This document shows positions 15,455 through 24,585 of a stretch of DNA of 33,253 nt, one piece after another; positions within the stretch are counted from its first letter, which is position 1; every line of letters begins with the position of its first letter. The translations under genes were made by a program, and so were the position numbers. This DNA comes from JAKJEP01 sp964580995. Lineage in GTDB: Bacteria; Planctomycetota; Phycisphaerae; Sedimentisphaerales; SM23-30. Where the stretch lies: positions 1-33,253 of the forward strand of contig CAZOMV010000065.1 in assembly GCA_964580995.1 (NCBI GenBank), read 5' to 3'. The notes under the pieces were generated by a model. It saw nothing but the letters and a program-made list of their open reading frames with translations, searched no databases and was not told where the DNA came from.

Positions 15455-16852
15455 ATGTCGTTAACGCTGAACAATTCGGGCATGCTGCGTGCCCTGAACA
15501 CACTCACCAAAACCGCCGCGGCGCTGGATGCATCCAATCTGCGGCTCACCATGGCCAAGCGGATCCTTTCGGCTTCGGATGATCCGGCCGGGGTCATTGC
15601 CGCGGAGAATCTGAAATCCAGTATTGCGCAGATCGATGCGGCGTCCCGGAACGGAGAGCGGATCAACAGCATCATCGATACCGCCGACGGAGCGATGGCC
15701 CAGATTTCCTCCTTATTGGGGACCATCGAAACCAATGCGCTGGCGGCAGCCGGATCCTCCGTGACCGCGGAAGAGCAGGCGGCCTATCAGGCGGAAATTG
15801 ACGCGGCGGTGGATGCGATTGATACGCTGGTCAATACCACTACCTTTGGCAACCTCCGGCTGCTGGACGGGGGGATCGGGTACACGACTTCCGGGATCGA
15901 TACGACCGAGCTGACGGACGTGCGGGTGAACTCGGCGGATACCGGCGGCGGATCGGTCAGCGTGGATGTGGAGGTGGTGTCCGCGGCGGAAAAGGCGGTA
16001 ATTTCCTATGCCGGGGGAGTTTTAACGGATACAGTGACTTTCTCGTTGACGGGGAGCAACGGGACGGAGGAATTTTCGTTTTCGAGCGGCACCACAATCA
16101 GCGCGATCGAAACGGCTGTGAATGCCGTCTCGGATGCTACCGGCGTGGTCGCGGAGGCGGATGGCGGCACCCTGTATTTTCGTTCGCAGAATTACGGGGC
16201 CGATCAGTCGGTCAGTATCAGCGTGACCGGGGGGACGTTTGCCATGACCGGATCGGTTACCAGCGATGAAGGGGTGGACGCAGCCGTTACCGTCAATGGC
16301 CAGACGGCCAGCGCGGACGGGATGAAGGTCTATTTCAGCAGCGGCTCGACGTCCGTGCGATTCACGCTGCAGGAGTCGTTTGGGAATGTGGGTGGGGGAA
16401 GTTCCACGTTTTCGATTACGGGCGGGGGTGCGAACTGGCAGTTGGATGCCAATCCCATCAATAAAATTCATTTTGGATTATCTTCCCTGGGTTCTTCTTC
16501 CCTGGGAAATGATTCGCTGGGGTATCTGAACAGTTTGAAAAGCGGCGGGGCCAACGCCCTTGCGAGCGGGAATTATCAGCAGGCGGCGAATATCGCCTCC
16601 GCGGCTTCCATGCAGGTGGCCACGGACCGCGCGCGCGTCGGGGCGGTGCAATCCTATACGGTCAACGCGACCCTGGATTCCCTGGCGGAAGGGAAAATAG
16701 CCAAGGCCAGCGCATTAAGCAGTATTGAGGATCTGGACTATGCCTCAGAAACCGCCAATAACAACCGGCTGCAACTGCTGATGCAGGTGGGAACCTCCGT
16801 TCTGGCGTCCCTAAATCAGAATATGACGAGTATCTTATCGCTTTTGAGATGA
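15455..16852 (+). CDS. Flagellin
   Basis: This 465-aa protein has the conserved helical D0/D1 ends of flagellins. The N-terminus (LNNSGMLRALNTL, then SASDDPAGVIAAENLKSSI) and the C-terminal helix (NNNRLQLLMQVGTSVLASLNQN) flank a variable middle (about 150-350) rich in Ser, Thr and Gly with beta-strand, Flagellin_IN-like character. The final residues are SILSLLR. It would be exported by the flagellar type III system and polymerise into the filament. GGAGG sits 9 nt before the ATG at 15455; the longer frame from 15374 crosses the leader terminator and is not used. Expression is probably controlled at the leader. No other flagellar structural genes are in the window. Confidence 0.9.
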   Translation: MSLTLNNSGMLRALNTLTKTAAALDASNLRLTMAKRILSASDDPAGVIAAENLKSSIAQIDAASRNGERINSIIDTADGAMAQISSLLGTIETNALAAAGSSVTAEEQAAYQAEIDAAVDAIDTLVNTTTFGNLRLLDGGIGYTTSGIDTTELTDVRVNSADTGGGSVSVDVEVVSAAEKAVISYAGGVLTDTVTFSLTGSNGTEEFSFSSGTTISAIETAVNAVSDATGVVAEADGGTLYFRSQNYGADQSVSISVTGGTFAMTGSVTSDEGVDAAVTVNGQTASADGMKVYFSSGSTSVRFTLQESFGNVGGGSSTFSITGGGANWQLDANPINKIHFGLSSLGSSSLGNDSLGYLNSLKSGGANALASGNYQQAANIASAASMQVATDRARVGAVQSYTVNATLDSLAEGKIAKASALSSIEDLDYASETANNNRLQLLMQVGTSVLASLNQNMTSILSLLR

Positions 16853-16955
16853 TGGAAGAAACACGTGGGCAACCCGTTGGGCGCCCTACAGGAAAAGACA
16901 CGGCTGAGACAGCCGGGGCACAATTATAAGAGCAAAGCCCCATCGTGCCATCGCG

Positions 16956-18197
16956 TCAGGAAGAGCCGGGTTTGTTCATCAGGATGATGATAACCAGGAA
17001 CGCGATGATCAAGGCACCCGAAAGGATAATGATGGCCATTTTCAGCCCTAACTTGCCGGAATCGCTTTCCAGGGTGGTTTCCAGTTCCTGGTCGCGTTCG
17101 GTCCCGCCTTTTTCCAGATCCACCAGGACGTTGGCATCGAATTTCTGATGGGCCTGCAGGGGGGGCCTGCCTTCCTGGACTGCCTTCAAATCCTCCATCA
17201 GCATTTTGATGCTGCCGTATCGATCCGACCGCTTTTTGGCCATCATGACCTCGATGACTTCCGCGACTCCGACGCTGAGGGCGCTGTTGATATGATCCGG
17301 CGGGACGAGAATTTCCTTGAGATGTTTGTGCATGACGGCGGAGGGGGTGGGCGCTTCGAACGGGACCTTGCCGGTTACCATATGGTAGAAGGTGGCGCCG
17401 AGCGAATAAATATCGGCCCGGAAATCGATATCCAGTTCTCCGCGAATCTGTTCGGGGGAGATATAATAGGGCGTGCCATAGGCGCGGCCGGCTTCCATCT
17501 GGGCGGCCACCTGATCGGCGGCTTCGCGGGCCAGCCCCATATCGGCCAGTTTGGCGATGCCGTTTTCGGTGATCATGATATTTTTGGGTTTTACATCGCG
17601 GTGGATCAGGCCCCGTTCATGGGCGTGCCCCAGGGCGTCGGCAATCTGAATGATGATACTCAGCGCTTCTTTTTCCGAATAAAGCTCTCCCCTGCTCAAG
17701 CGGTCGTACACCGTGGTACCCTTGACATATTCCATGACAAAATAATGGTAGCTGCTGGCTTCGCCGACGTCGATGGCCTGGACGATATTGTTGTGGTTGA
17801 GGCGGGCGGCGGCCCGTCCTTCCTTGTAAAAGCGTTCGACGTATTCGCGGTTTTCGCTGAGGCGGCGGGGCAGGACCTTGATAGCCACTTCGCGGTCCAG
17901 CGAGAGCTGGCGGGCCTTGAATACCACGGCCATGGCACCGGCACCGAGTTTTTCGAGCATTTGATAGCCGGGGATGCGATGGGAGGGGCGGGCCTCTTCA
18001 ATGGTTTCCTGCAGACGCTTCAACTGCGAAGGGGTTACATACCCCTGGGCCAGGAGTGCATCGGAGAGAGAATGGGGCTTGCCCTGCCGGGCCAGGTTTT
18101 GCATGACATCCAGACATTGCTGAACTTCACCGTCGGTGCAGAGATTTTTATCTACGACCAACTTTCCCAGAATTGAATCAACGTTGGTTTCTGCCAT
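16956..18197 (-). CDS. Membrane-anchored Ser/Thr protein kinase with MshEN-like N-terminus
   Basis: This 413-aa protein has a Hanks-type kinase domain (about 78-340): glycine loop GAGAMAVV (85-92), K107 in AIKVL, catalytic loop HRDVKPKN (199-206), DMG (219-221) in place of DFG, SPEQ (247-250) and DIYSLG. It should be catalytically competent. One C-terminal transmembrane helix (about 386-407) leaves only a few residues outside. The first 65 residues form two helical hairpins (LGKLVVDKNL...; SLSDALLAQGYVTPSQL) resembling the N-terminal domain of T2SSE/MshE ATPases, a fold that binds c-di-GMP in some proteins. The start has only a weak AAGG site. It converges with flagellin, 103 bp apart. Confidence 0.88.
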   Translation of the reverse strand: MAETNVDSILGKLVVDKNLCTDGEVQQCLDVMQNLARQGKPHSLSDALLAQGYVTPSQLKRLQETIEEARPSHRIPGYQMLEKLGAGAMAVVFKARQLSLDREVAIKVLPRRLSENREYVERFYKEGRAAARLNHNNIVQAIDVGEASSYHYFVMEYVKGTTVYDRLSRGELYSEKEALSIIIQIADALGHAHERGLIHRDVKPKNIMITENGIAKLADMGLAREAADQVAAQMEAGRAYGTPYYISPEQIRGELDIDFRADIYSLGATFYHMVTGKVPFEAPTPSAVMHKHLKEILVPPDHINSALSVGVAEVIEVMMAKKRSDRYGSIKMLMEDLKAVQEGRPPLQAHQKFDANVLVDLEKGGTERDQELETTLESDSGKLGLKMAIIILSGALIIAFLVIIILMNKPGSS

Positions 18198-18300
18198 AAT
18201 GCCTTACTAACTCTACCATTTTCTGAAAAACCTTGACCGGTTTTTGCTTTTTGCACAGCGCGAACACGCCTTTTAAGAATCTTATTTTAAACCAATAAGT

Positions 18301-19401
18301 CTATTCAGTTATATCGGGAGCGTCAAGAAACAAGTTCCCTATTTTTTTCATTTCTTCCGTTTTTCCGTAACAGATTCCCGGGCCTAATTCAGCCGGATAT
18401 GTGCCGATTTGGTACAGGTAAGCCCGTACTTCATAGCACAGGTGGCATTTGCTGGCATAGCCTGCCAGGGGCCGATAGCCTTTTTCGATTGCTTCGGCCA
18501 GTAAACCGCAGGGGCCTGCCGCTGCCAGAACGGACATAACCCGGTGGCGGCGATAATCGAACTGCCGCCACAGCTCATCCAGACTTAACCTTTTGGGAAT
18601 AAAAAGGTTACCAGTTATCATGCCAATGCAGGTGCCCGAAAATACATTGCCAGTACCATCGATATGCACATGCTGAGAGGCAATCATGTTCCTAGCACAA
18701 TTTAATTCGGCAAAATCGCGGTAAGGCCTTAATGGAAAAAGGGCAGCCAATTCCTGTGCGGCCCGGCCCAGGAGTCGTTCGGCCCGTTTTCGGAGGGTAT
18801 TCTGGAAGGCGGTTCGTTTTTGGGCTTCATTCATTTGCTGCACCAGAACTGGATCGGCGAAAAAATCCTGCCAGCGGATTTGGACATGGTCTGGTCCCAA
18901 TATTTCGCCAGCCAATCGGGCACAGAGACGGACCCGCTCGATGGGTACGAATTCCTGATGATAGATATCCGTGCTGATTTGCAGTTTTGTCAGGCCGGCG
19001 GTTTTGAGGCGGTGCAGATATTCACGGCCCAATTTTTCTCCGGTGCACCACGAGGCATTGGTCTCGATTTTTTCGAGAGTGTCGGGATTTTCTTCACAAC
19101 CGCGTTGTAATATCTTTTCCAAACGGTCGAAATCGCGGAACGGCTCGCCGCCGGTGAGGTGGATTTTGGCCCTTGGTCCGGCCAGGCGGGTGAGCGCCCG
19201 CCAGCAGTCCAGGGCGAACTCGACGCTCATTTCGGACTGTTCACTGCCGGCATCCGGACCGGAGAAAACGTAGCAGCACGCGCAGCGGCTGGGGCACCAG
19301 TAGGTGAGCATCAGGCCGGCGGAGTGCCAGATCTTGAATTTCGGCTCGTCAGGGCGAAGCTGGCGGTTGACTATATTGTCTTCCAAACGGATGGCGGTCA
19401 T
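18301..19401 (-). CDS. Radical SAM protein with C-terminal cysteines
   Basis: This 366-aa protein has the radical SAM cluster motif CPSRCACC (C36, C40, C43) and the SAM-binding LTGGEP (82-87), so it should cleave S-adenosylmethionine to a 5'-deoxyadenosyl radical. Later cysteines (NCARN, GTCIG, SKCHLC) and the HVHIDGTGNVFSG strand resemble a SPASM/Twitch-type auxiliary cluster region found in peptide- and protein-modifying members. No small precursor peptide is adjacent on the same strand. The 57-aa protein at 19736, transcribed divergently, is the only nearby small gene. The ATG has no clear Shine-Dalgarno sequence. Substrate unknown. Confidence 0.82.
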   Translation of the reverse strand: MTAIRLEDNIVNRQLRPDEPKFKIWHSAGLMLTYWCPSRCACCYVFSGPDAGSEQSEMSVEFALDCWRALTRLAGPRAKIHLTGGEPFRDFDRLEKILQRGCEENPDTLEKIETNASWCTGEKLGREYLHRLKTAGLTKLQISTDIYHQEFVPIERVRLCARLAGEILGPDHVQIRWQDFFADPVLVQQMNEAQKRTAFQNTLRKRAERLLGRAAQELAALFPLRPYRDFAELNCARNMIASQHVHIDGTGNVFSGTCIGMITGNLFIPKRLSLDELWRQFDYRRHRVMSVLAAAGPCGLLAEAIEKGYRPLAGYASKCHLCYEVRAYLYQIGTYPAELGPGICYGKTEEMKKIGNLFLDAPDITE

Positions 19402-19735
19402 GGGTGAAGATTTCTCACTACTCTGAAAAAATTACCTTACCATTAATATAGTATAGCAAAATCGTCCGATAATGCCCGCTTTTTTCTTTTCGCCGGCGGG
19501 AAGAGGGTTTCCGTCGAAGGTCGGGCAGCGGCGAAAAAATGACTGGAAATCCCGTTTTTATCGGACAGAAAATTTGTAATAAAACTCTTCGGTAACATTT
19601 AAAGATTTTCAAACGCTCTGGTCGATAGAAAACTCGTCGCGTTTGCTCCGGCGCGACCAACAGCCAGGAAAAGTGAATAGTAGAATGGAATGAAAAAGCA
19701 GAAGAAACGATCCTTGCAGAAGGAGCTACCCCGTG

Positions 19736-19909
19736 ATGAATAAGTTTGAATTAATCGAAAACATTCGTGAATTGAATCATACTGCTTCCGTAGAATTTTT
19801 GTCCCAGTTCAGTGAGATGGAATTGCAGGAATACATTGACCATTTGCTGGCGGTTGATTTGACCTGTCTAACAGCGGTCGGGGCTGTTACTGTTCCACAA
19901 CCCAATTAA
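19736..19909 (+). CDS. Small conserved-looking protein (57 aa)
   Basis: An AAGGAG (19720-19725) precedes GTG (19733) by 7 nt and ATG (19736) by 10 nt, so either codon could start it. The product is short, acidic and helical, starting MNKFELIENIRELN and containing FLSQFSEMELQEYIDHL; the tail (LTAVGAVTVPQPN) is non-polar. I believe similar short proteins occur in planctomycetes but cannot name a family. A dispersed-repeat copy starts 5 nt after its stop. The 19402-19735 gap before it shows no other gene. Confidence 0.6.
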   Translation: MNKFELIENIRELNHTASVEFLSQFSEMELQEYIDHLLAVDLTCLTAVGAVTVPQPN

Positions 19910-19913
19910 GACG

Positions 19914-19996
19914 CCAGCGTCAAAAGCTCGTCGTTCCCTTGTTATTGGGGAGCCAGAGCCGTTTTTGGAAGTCCATAACGGCTTTTGGCGGTTCCG
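19914..19996. repeat. Dispersed ~80-bp repeat, copy 2
   Basis: This is the partner of 7184-7266, nearly identical for the first ~60 bp and more diverged to the right. It sits 3' of the dockerin-bearing aspartyl protease; copy 1 sits 5' of the other aspartyl protease gene. Confidence 0.7.
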
Positions 19997-20146
19997 TCAA
20001 TTAAGATCTGCCTTTCATAACGCATTTTCAGATTGTCGAAGGTACAAACCGTAAAATCCGGCCGAACGTCGAAGTAATATCGGCTGGCCCGATCCGTGCA
20101 GACTCCGGGTGGGAGTTCGAGAACTTGCGCCGCAAAAGGATCTGAT

Positions 20147-21802
20147 TCAACAGCCGTTGGGATGGGTGCAGGTGAGCCAGCGGCCTGTCAGGATAGCAAA
20201 ATCCTCCAGATTCACCGTTCCGTCTTTATTCAGATCGCAGCCGGCACAGTTCCAGTTCAACAGGTCGCAATCGTCGGCAAGCCACTCGTCCAGCATTTGC
20301 AGGACATCGGTTTGTTCTATGCGGCAGTCGCGGTTTAGATCGCCGGGCAGCCAGGGGTATCCCGGATCGCCGCACTGGGGCGGCCAGGTGGACTTCTGCC
20401 AGTTGGGCTGGAGGCGGGCCAGGTCCAGCAGGTTTACATATCCGTCCCCATTTAAGTCCGCCTGGTGGCAGGCGTAGTTCGGGTCGCAGCCGGATGCCAG
20501 CCAGAATTCCGCCAGGATAGCCGCATCCGCCTGGTTGACGCTGCAATCCCGGTTGATATCACCGGGCGGATAGGGGTGATTGGGATCGCCGCAATGGGCC
20601 GGCAGGGGGAGAAAGTCCTTGAGAGCAAATCCGAGCGTTCCGCGTACGGTATCGATGACGATATGCGAATAGGGGCTATCGGCCATATCAAATTCCAGAG
20701 TAAAAGACATATCTAGAAAATTCGATCCGAAAACACCGTCGAGGATAATCGGCTCCCCGGTTTGTTCGTCGATGATGCCGATATCTCCCACCAACAGAGA
20801 GGGGTGGCCGTAGATCAACTTGAAACCTTGTAAGGTATCCATCGACAGGGAATCGATCCGATATCCCGGCGCTTCCGTCGAGCCGCCGATGCCGCCGACG
20901 GGCAGGGTGAAATCCGGCGGGACAATCGGTTCCCCATCGGCATCCACCAGACCCAGGCGATAGGCCTGTTCCGTGGAGATAAAGCTGCTCTGAGCGCCGG
21001 TATCGAACAGCCAATTGCCGGTGGATGTTTGGCCGTTGTAGCTGATAGTGATGTTTTCGATGACGGGATTATAACCCATAACCGGAAACGGAGGGATATT
21101 ATCCGGATGGGAAAAGTAGAGGAAATCGGTATAACGCAGCGGGACCTCGAAATCCACCGGGGGGATATCCGGGGCGCCCGGTTCCTTGAAGGAGCCGGAA
21201 TAATATTTTATCTCCCAGGTATCCAGATCAAAAATTGTAGGTTCGAGTACCACGATTTTACCGGCCATGACCGGGACGCCGAAAACATCCAGTGGTCCGA
21301 TATCCGTGTCATCCTCGATGGTCAACTGTGTGCGCCAGGGGCCGTAGCGGTTGGTATAAAGGGCCGGGTTCATGGGATCCGAAACTTCGAAATCCGCTAC
21401 ATTGATATACAAAGATTCGGAGACTTCAAAATACTGGTCACCGCCGACCCCGGCATCCACGAATATGGCTCCGGGTTCTTTCGCAACGCCCAGTAAGTCC
21501 CGGGTATCGCGGGAGAGCAGAATGCCCGAGGCGCCGGTATCCAGATAGGCGTCGATGGGGACAAAGCCATATTCATCGGTTTCCAGGGGAGGGCCGTCGG
21601 GCGTGCGCCGTAATAAAGCCTGGATATGAGGGATATCATTGGCAATCGGCAGGGTGCCATCAATGTAGAAATCATCGGTCCCGGCGGCGATCCCGCAGGT
21701 TAGACCAATCAGGAGAAGGGTTATAATAGGGAAGGGGAGACAACCAAGTGAAATACGATATGTCTTCTTTCTATCCGGCGTCAAAAAAATAGGGAAAAGC
21801 AC
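20147..21802 (-). CDS. Secreted two-lobed aspartyl protease with four dockerin-type repeats
   Basis: This 551-aa precursor has a signal peptide with a hydrophobic core at about 24-40, then a bilobed retropepsin/pepsin-like region: DTGASG (D88) and DTGAQS (D267), with LDVFGVPVM (171-179) and LDGVFGSNFL (354-363) as the paired hydrophobic-Gly motifs. The C-terminus carries four dockerin type I calcium-binding repeats, in two pairs: DINRDCSVNQAD (from 415), DLNGDGYVNLLD (449), DLNRDCRIEQTD (488) and DLNKDGTVNLED (523), spaced by Cys-containing linkers. Such repeats normally bind cohesins or act as calcium-stabilised surface modules; no cohesin is in the window. The start is GTG at 21802 with GAGGT 7 nt upstream. 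It shares its protease part with 5783-6964. Confidence 0.85.
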   Translation of the reverse strand: MLFPIFLTPDRKKTYRISLGCLPFPIITLLLIGLTCGIAAGTDDFYIDGTLPIANDIPHIQALLRRTPDGPPLETDEYGFVPIDAYLDTGASGILLSRDTRDLLGVAKEPGAIFVDAGVGGDQYFEVSESLYINVADFEVSDPMNPALYTNRYGPWRTQLTIEDDTDIGPLDVFGVPVMAGKIVVLEPTIFDLDTWEIKYYSGSFKEPGAPDIPPVDFEVPLRYTDFLYFSHPDNIPPFPVMGYNPVIENITISYNGQTSTGNWLFDTGAQSSFISTEQAYRLGLVDADGEPIVPPDFTLPVGGIGGSTEAPGYRIDSLSMDTLQGFKLIYGHPSLLVGDIGIIDEQTGEPIILDGVFGSNFLDMSFTLEFDMADSPYSHIVIDTVRGTLGFALKDFLPLPAHCGDPNHPYPPGDINRDCSVNQADAAILAEFWLASGCDPNYACHQADLNGDGYVNLLDLARLQPNWQKSTWPPQCGDPGYPWLPGDLNRDCRIEQTDVLQMLDEWLADDCDLLNWNCAGCDLNKDGTVNLEDFAILTGRWLTCTHPNGC

Positions 21803-22013
21803 TTTTTATACCTCATCATCCCCATAATTATCTCTTTACTTATTATAGGCATAATTCCCAATGGATTTGAAGATATTCTGCCAATTTACTGCCGATATGA
21901 TATAAGAAAAGCGAAACCGGATTTTATGGCACTGGAATCCCTGGGCAGAAAAAGCAGGCAGGCTGGGCGTGGGAACGAGGATGTTGCCATAATATCTTTA
22001 TTTGTATGAGGTT

Positions 22014-22994
22014 ATGAATATTTTAAGCAGACATAAAATTGTAGTGGGATTCCTGTTGGCAGCGGCGATGTTCTGGTATCCGGTCCAGGCACAAGAACAA
22101 ACCGGTTCCGATAATACCGAAGTTTTGGCGCCAACAGAAGCGGCCGCCCCTGAAATTGCTGAAATCAGTCAAGAAGCGGATTCGAATATCGATCCCAATA
22201 CGAATCCTGAAGGTACGGAGCCGGAACCCAATCTGGTTGATCTTTCCCTGCCGGACGCGAATGAACCGGTGCTGGCGGAAGGAGGACAGGAGAATCCATT
22301 CTGGCAACCGAAGTACCATCCTCAGGTAACCAAACAGGTATATTATTTACTCGGGTACCCCTATTATGCGGGTGGAGTGGAATATTCCGGGGAAAATCCA
22401 TTCGAGGAAAATCCAGGGAATACAAGTGAAGAAGAAATTACAGGCAGTAATTCTCCGAGTGACCCAAATGTATCAGTGGATCCCAACCAAATTAATCAAG
22501 CAGAACATACTATGCGTATAACCGGTCTCCAGGCCGGGAAGCTGATCTATACCATGGAGAAAAGCTGCGACGTTATCCATCAGTGGCGCACTCTGAACGA
22601 ATCCCCAGCGATAGCTCTGGAGATAATATATTCCATCGAGTTGACTAAAACTTCAACCCATATCTATGAGGTAAATCCGGAATTGGCGGTCAAGGTGAAG
22701 CGGACGATTGGACAAATCCGGCAATTGAATCAGAAATTTGACGCAACCAGCCGCATGGTATTCCAAGGGGTAGTGAATGGCCAATTGGATGAAAAGACGT
22801 TTGCCCATATGGAGAAGGAGTTTACGGAGTTGAAGGCCCTGTTCACACGGCTGGCGGAACAAAACGATAGTATCAGCGTGGCTTTAGGCGTGGGCAAGAT
22901 CGATCGGAACTCTTCCAATGCGATGGCTGGCGGGGCTGTCAGTTTTTCCCGGAATATTCTGCCAGCACCGGAAACTCTATCCGAATTGAAGTAA
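22014..22994 (+). CDS. Secreted hypothetical protein with acidic linker and helical domain
   Basis: I do not recognise a family. The 326-aa precursor has a signal peptide ending near VQAQ (about residue 27), an acidic Pro/Asn/Glu-rich linker of about 60 residues (NIDPNTNPEGTEPEPN), an aromatic patch (FWQPKYHPQVTKQVYYLLGYPYY), a second low-complexity linker, and a C-terminal all-helical region of about 150 residues (from about 160) with heptad-like spacing. A GAGG lies 3-4 nt before the ATG at 22014; the in-frame TTG at 22002 has no site. It probably acts in the periplasm or at the cell surface. The gene precedes mqnD by about 150 nt on the same strand, with no evidence of a functional link. 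Confidence 0.7.
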   Translation: MNILSRHKIVVGFLLAAAMFWYPVQAQEQTGSDNTEVLAPTEAAAPEIAEISQEADSNIDPNTNPEGTEPEPNLVDLSLPDANEPVLAEGGQENPFWQPKYHPQVTKQVYYLLGYPYYAGGVEYSGENPFEENPGNTSEEEITGSNSPSDPNVSVDPNQINQAEHTMRITGLQAGKLIYTMEKSCDVIHQWRTLNESPAIALEIIYSIELTKTSTHIYEVNPELAVKVKRTIGQIRQLNQKFDATSRMVFQGVVNGQLDEKTFAHMEKEFTELKALFTRLAEQNDSISVALGVGKIDRNSSNAMAGGAVSFSRNILPAPETLSELK

Positions 22995-23002
22995 GATATG
23001 AA

Positions 23003-23014
23003 GTTTTGCAAAAC
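23003..23014. repeat. GTTTTGCAAAAC palindrome
   Basis: This perfect 12-bp palindrome matches the outer tip of the 15030-15198 element and sits 9 bp after a stop codon. Further matches occur at 25375-25386 and, within a longer 19-bp match, at 24835-24853. Confidence 0.5.
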
Positions 23015-23146
23015 GAGGATAGTGAAAGCCGGTTTTTGGGGATTTTTTAAAATAATTGGCTTTTTCCGGAGAATTCCCTACAATATTCGCGGATATTCGA
23101 TTTCAGGATAGATCGAATATAAGATTAGAAAGCATAAGGATTTACA

Positions 23147-24055
23147 TTGAATATGCCTACGCAGCGGATCCGATTGGGGCATTCTCCCGATCCCGATGAT
23201 GCTTTTATGTTTTATGGGTTGGCAACCGGAATGGTTGACAGCGGGCCGTTTGTGTTTGAGCATATTCTTCGAGATATTCAGACTTTAAATGACTGGGCGA
23301 TGCAGGGCAAGCTGGAAGTGACGGCGATTAGTGTTCATGCGTATGCCTATGTGCAGGCACAATATGCGATTCTAAATTGTGGGGCGAGTATGGGGGCTAC
23401 CGGGCTGGTATCCTATGGCAACGGGGAATCGATTGCGCCATCGAATTATTGTTCAGCCAATCCGGCTGGTCCTCATGGTCCGCTGCTGGTGGCCAGCGAG
23501 GCGATGGCACTGTCGGAAGTTGCACATAAAACCATTGCGATTCCCGGTACCTTGACCAGTGCCTTTCTGGTTTTACAACTGGTGCTTGGCGATGTGGATT
23601 ATCTGGTCATGAAATTTGACGAAATTCCGGATGCGGTTGTGCAGGGTAAGGTGGACGCCGGCCTGATTATTCACGAAAGCCAGTTGACCTTCCACCGGCA
23701 GGGGCTGCATTGTTTGCTGGATCTGGGCAAATGGTGGCATGAGCAGACTTCGTTACCGATGCCGCTGGGCTGTAATGTGATACGGCGTGATTTAGGCCCG
23801 GCCGTTCAGCCAATCAGCAAGATAATGAAAGCCAGCATCGAATATAGCCTGACTCATCGGCAGGAAGCGATCGAATATGCCCAGCAGTTTGGACAGGAGC
23901 TGGATACCACGACCACCAATCAATTTATCGGGATGTATGTCAATGACTGGACGCTGGATTATAGCCCGGTGGGCCGTCAGGCAGTAATTGAACTTCTTAA
24001 ACGGGGCCATAGGGCGGGGATTCTCCCACTTATTGAGCAGATTGAATTTATTTAA
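23147..24055 (+). CDS. mqnD: 1,4-dihydroxy-6-naphthoate synthase (futalosine pathway)
   Basis: This 302-aa protein matches MqnD, which converts cyclic de-hypoxanthinyl futalosine to 1,4-dihydroxy-6-naphthoate in menaquinone synthesis. It has the N-terminal LGHSPDPDDAFMFYGL, the SVHAYAYV and CGASMG strands, TLTSAFLVLQL and the late HESQLTF segment, all in a periplasmic-binding-protein-like fold. The nearest AAGGA lies 6 nt before a TTG (23147) and 12 nt before an ATG (23153), so spacing favours the TTG start, giving two extra residues. No other mqn gene is adjacent. The UbiA-type prenyltransferase and methyltransferase at 30.7-32.4 kb could supply later steps. Confidence 0.88.
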   Translation: MNMPTQRIRLGHSPDPDDAFMFYGLATGMVDSGPFVFEHILRDIQTLNDWAMQGKLEVTAISVHAYAYVQAQYAILNCGASMGATGLVSYGNGESIAPSNYCSANPAGPHGPLLVASEAMALSEVAHKTIAIPGTLTSAFLVLQLVLGDVDYLVMKFDEIPDAVVQGKVDAGLIIHESQLTFHRQGLHCLLDLGKWWHEQTSLPMPLGCNVIRRDLGPAVQPISKIMKASIEYSLTHRQEAIEYAQQFGQELDTTTTNQFIGMYVNDWTLDYSPVGRQAVIELLKRGHRAGILPLIEQIEFI

Positions 24056-24202
24056 TAAATCAGGAGGACTCGGGGGAAATAATTTTACTTATAATTCCCA
24101 TCTTATCTAAATTACCAGAGGCCAACCGCCGATATCTATAATGCTGAAATAACTGTACGTTTATTAGTATTCGTATAAGTGGTTATTTGAAAGGAAGATA
24201 CA

Positions 24203-24544
24203 GTGGTTTGTGCGTATGAGCAACGACAGTCAAAGCGTTCTCTGGTCAGTTGGCCGGTGAGTGTATGGCACCCCAAAGCCGCCCGTTTTTTCAATGGAAG
24301 AAGCATCGATGTATCCAGCGACGGCGCTCTAGTGGTTCTGCCATTAAAGGCACCCATTCGCAAAGGGCAGAATCTGGAGTTAAATTTTCCGCGATCGGAA
24401 AAATTGGCTCAGGATAAAGGCTGTTTTGCCCGCATAAAAAGTGCCCGGGTTGTTCGTGTGGATCGCAGCGAGACAATGGAGTCGGCGGCGATCAAAGTCG
24501 GTTTGCAATTTTGCGAACAGCCGGAAATGGCATGTATCGTTTGA
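24203..24544 (+). CDS. PilZ-domain protein (113 aa)
   Basis: This is a single-domain PilZ protein, a c-di-GMP receptor type. Both halves of the binding signature are visible: R-x-x-x-R as RQSKR (8-12) and D-x-S-x-x-G as DVSSDG (36-41), followed by the beta-barrel strands ending in KVGLQFCE. The start is GTG, set by AAGGAAG five nt upstream. It may act on motility or polysaccharide output in response to c-di-GMP. It lies about 150 nt after mqnD with no sign of coupling. Confidence 0.85.
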   Translation: MVCAYEQRQSKRSLVSWPVSVWHPKAARFFNGRSIDVSSDGALVVLPLKAPIRKGQNLELNFPRSEKLAQDKGCFARIKSARVVRVDRSETMESAAIKVGLQFCEQPEMACIV

Positions 24545-24585
24545 TTCCCGGACGTCGGCGTCCGATAATTTTTTCGAAATAAATT

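Noticed and set aside
17148..18176. 342-aa + strand frame
   Set aside because: It is antisense to the kinase, whose catalytic motifs are complete.
19584..19635. Possible sigma28 promoter (TAAAGATT ... GTCGATAG) before the 57-aa gene
   Set aside because: The spacing is 2 nt too long and it is about 100 nt from the start; too weak to list.
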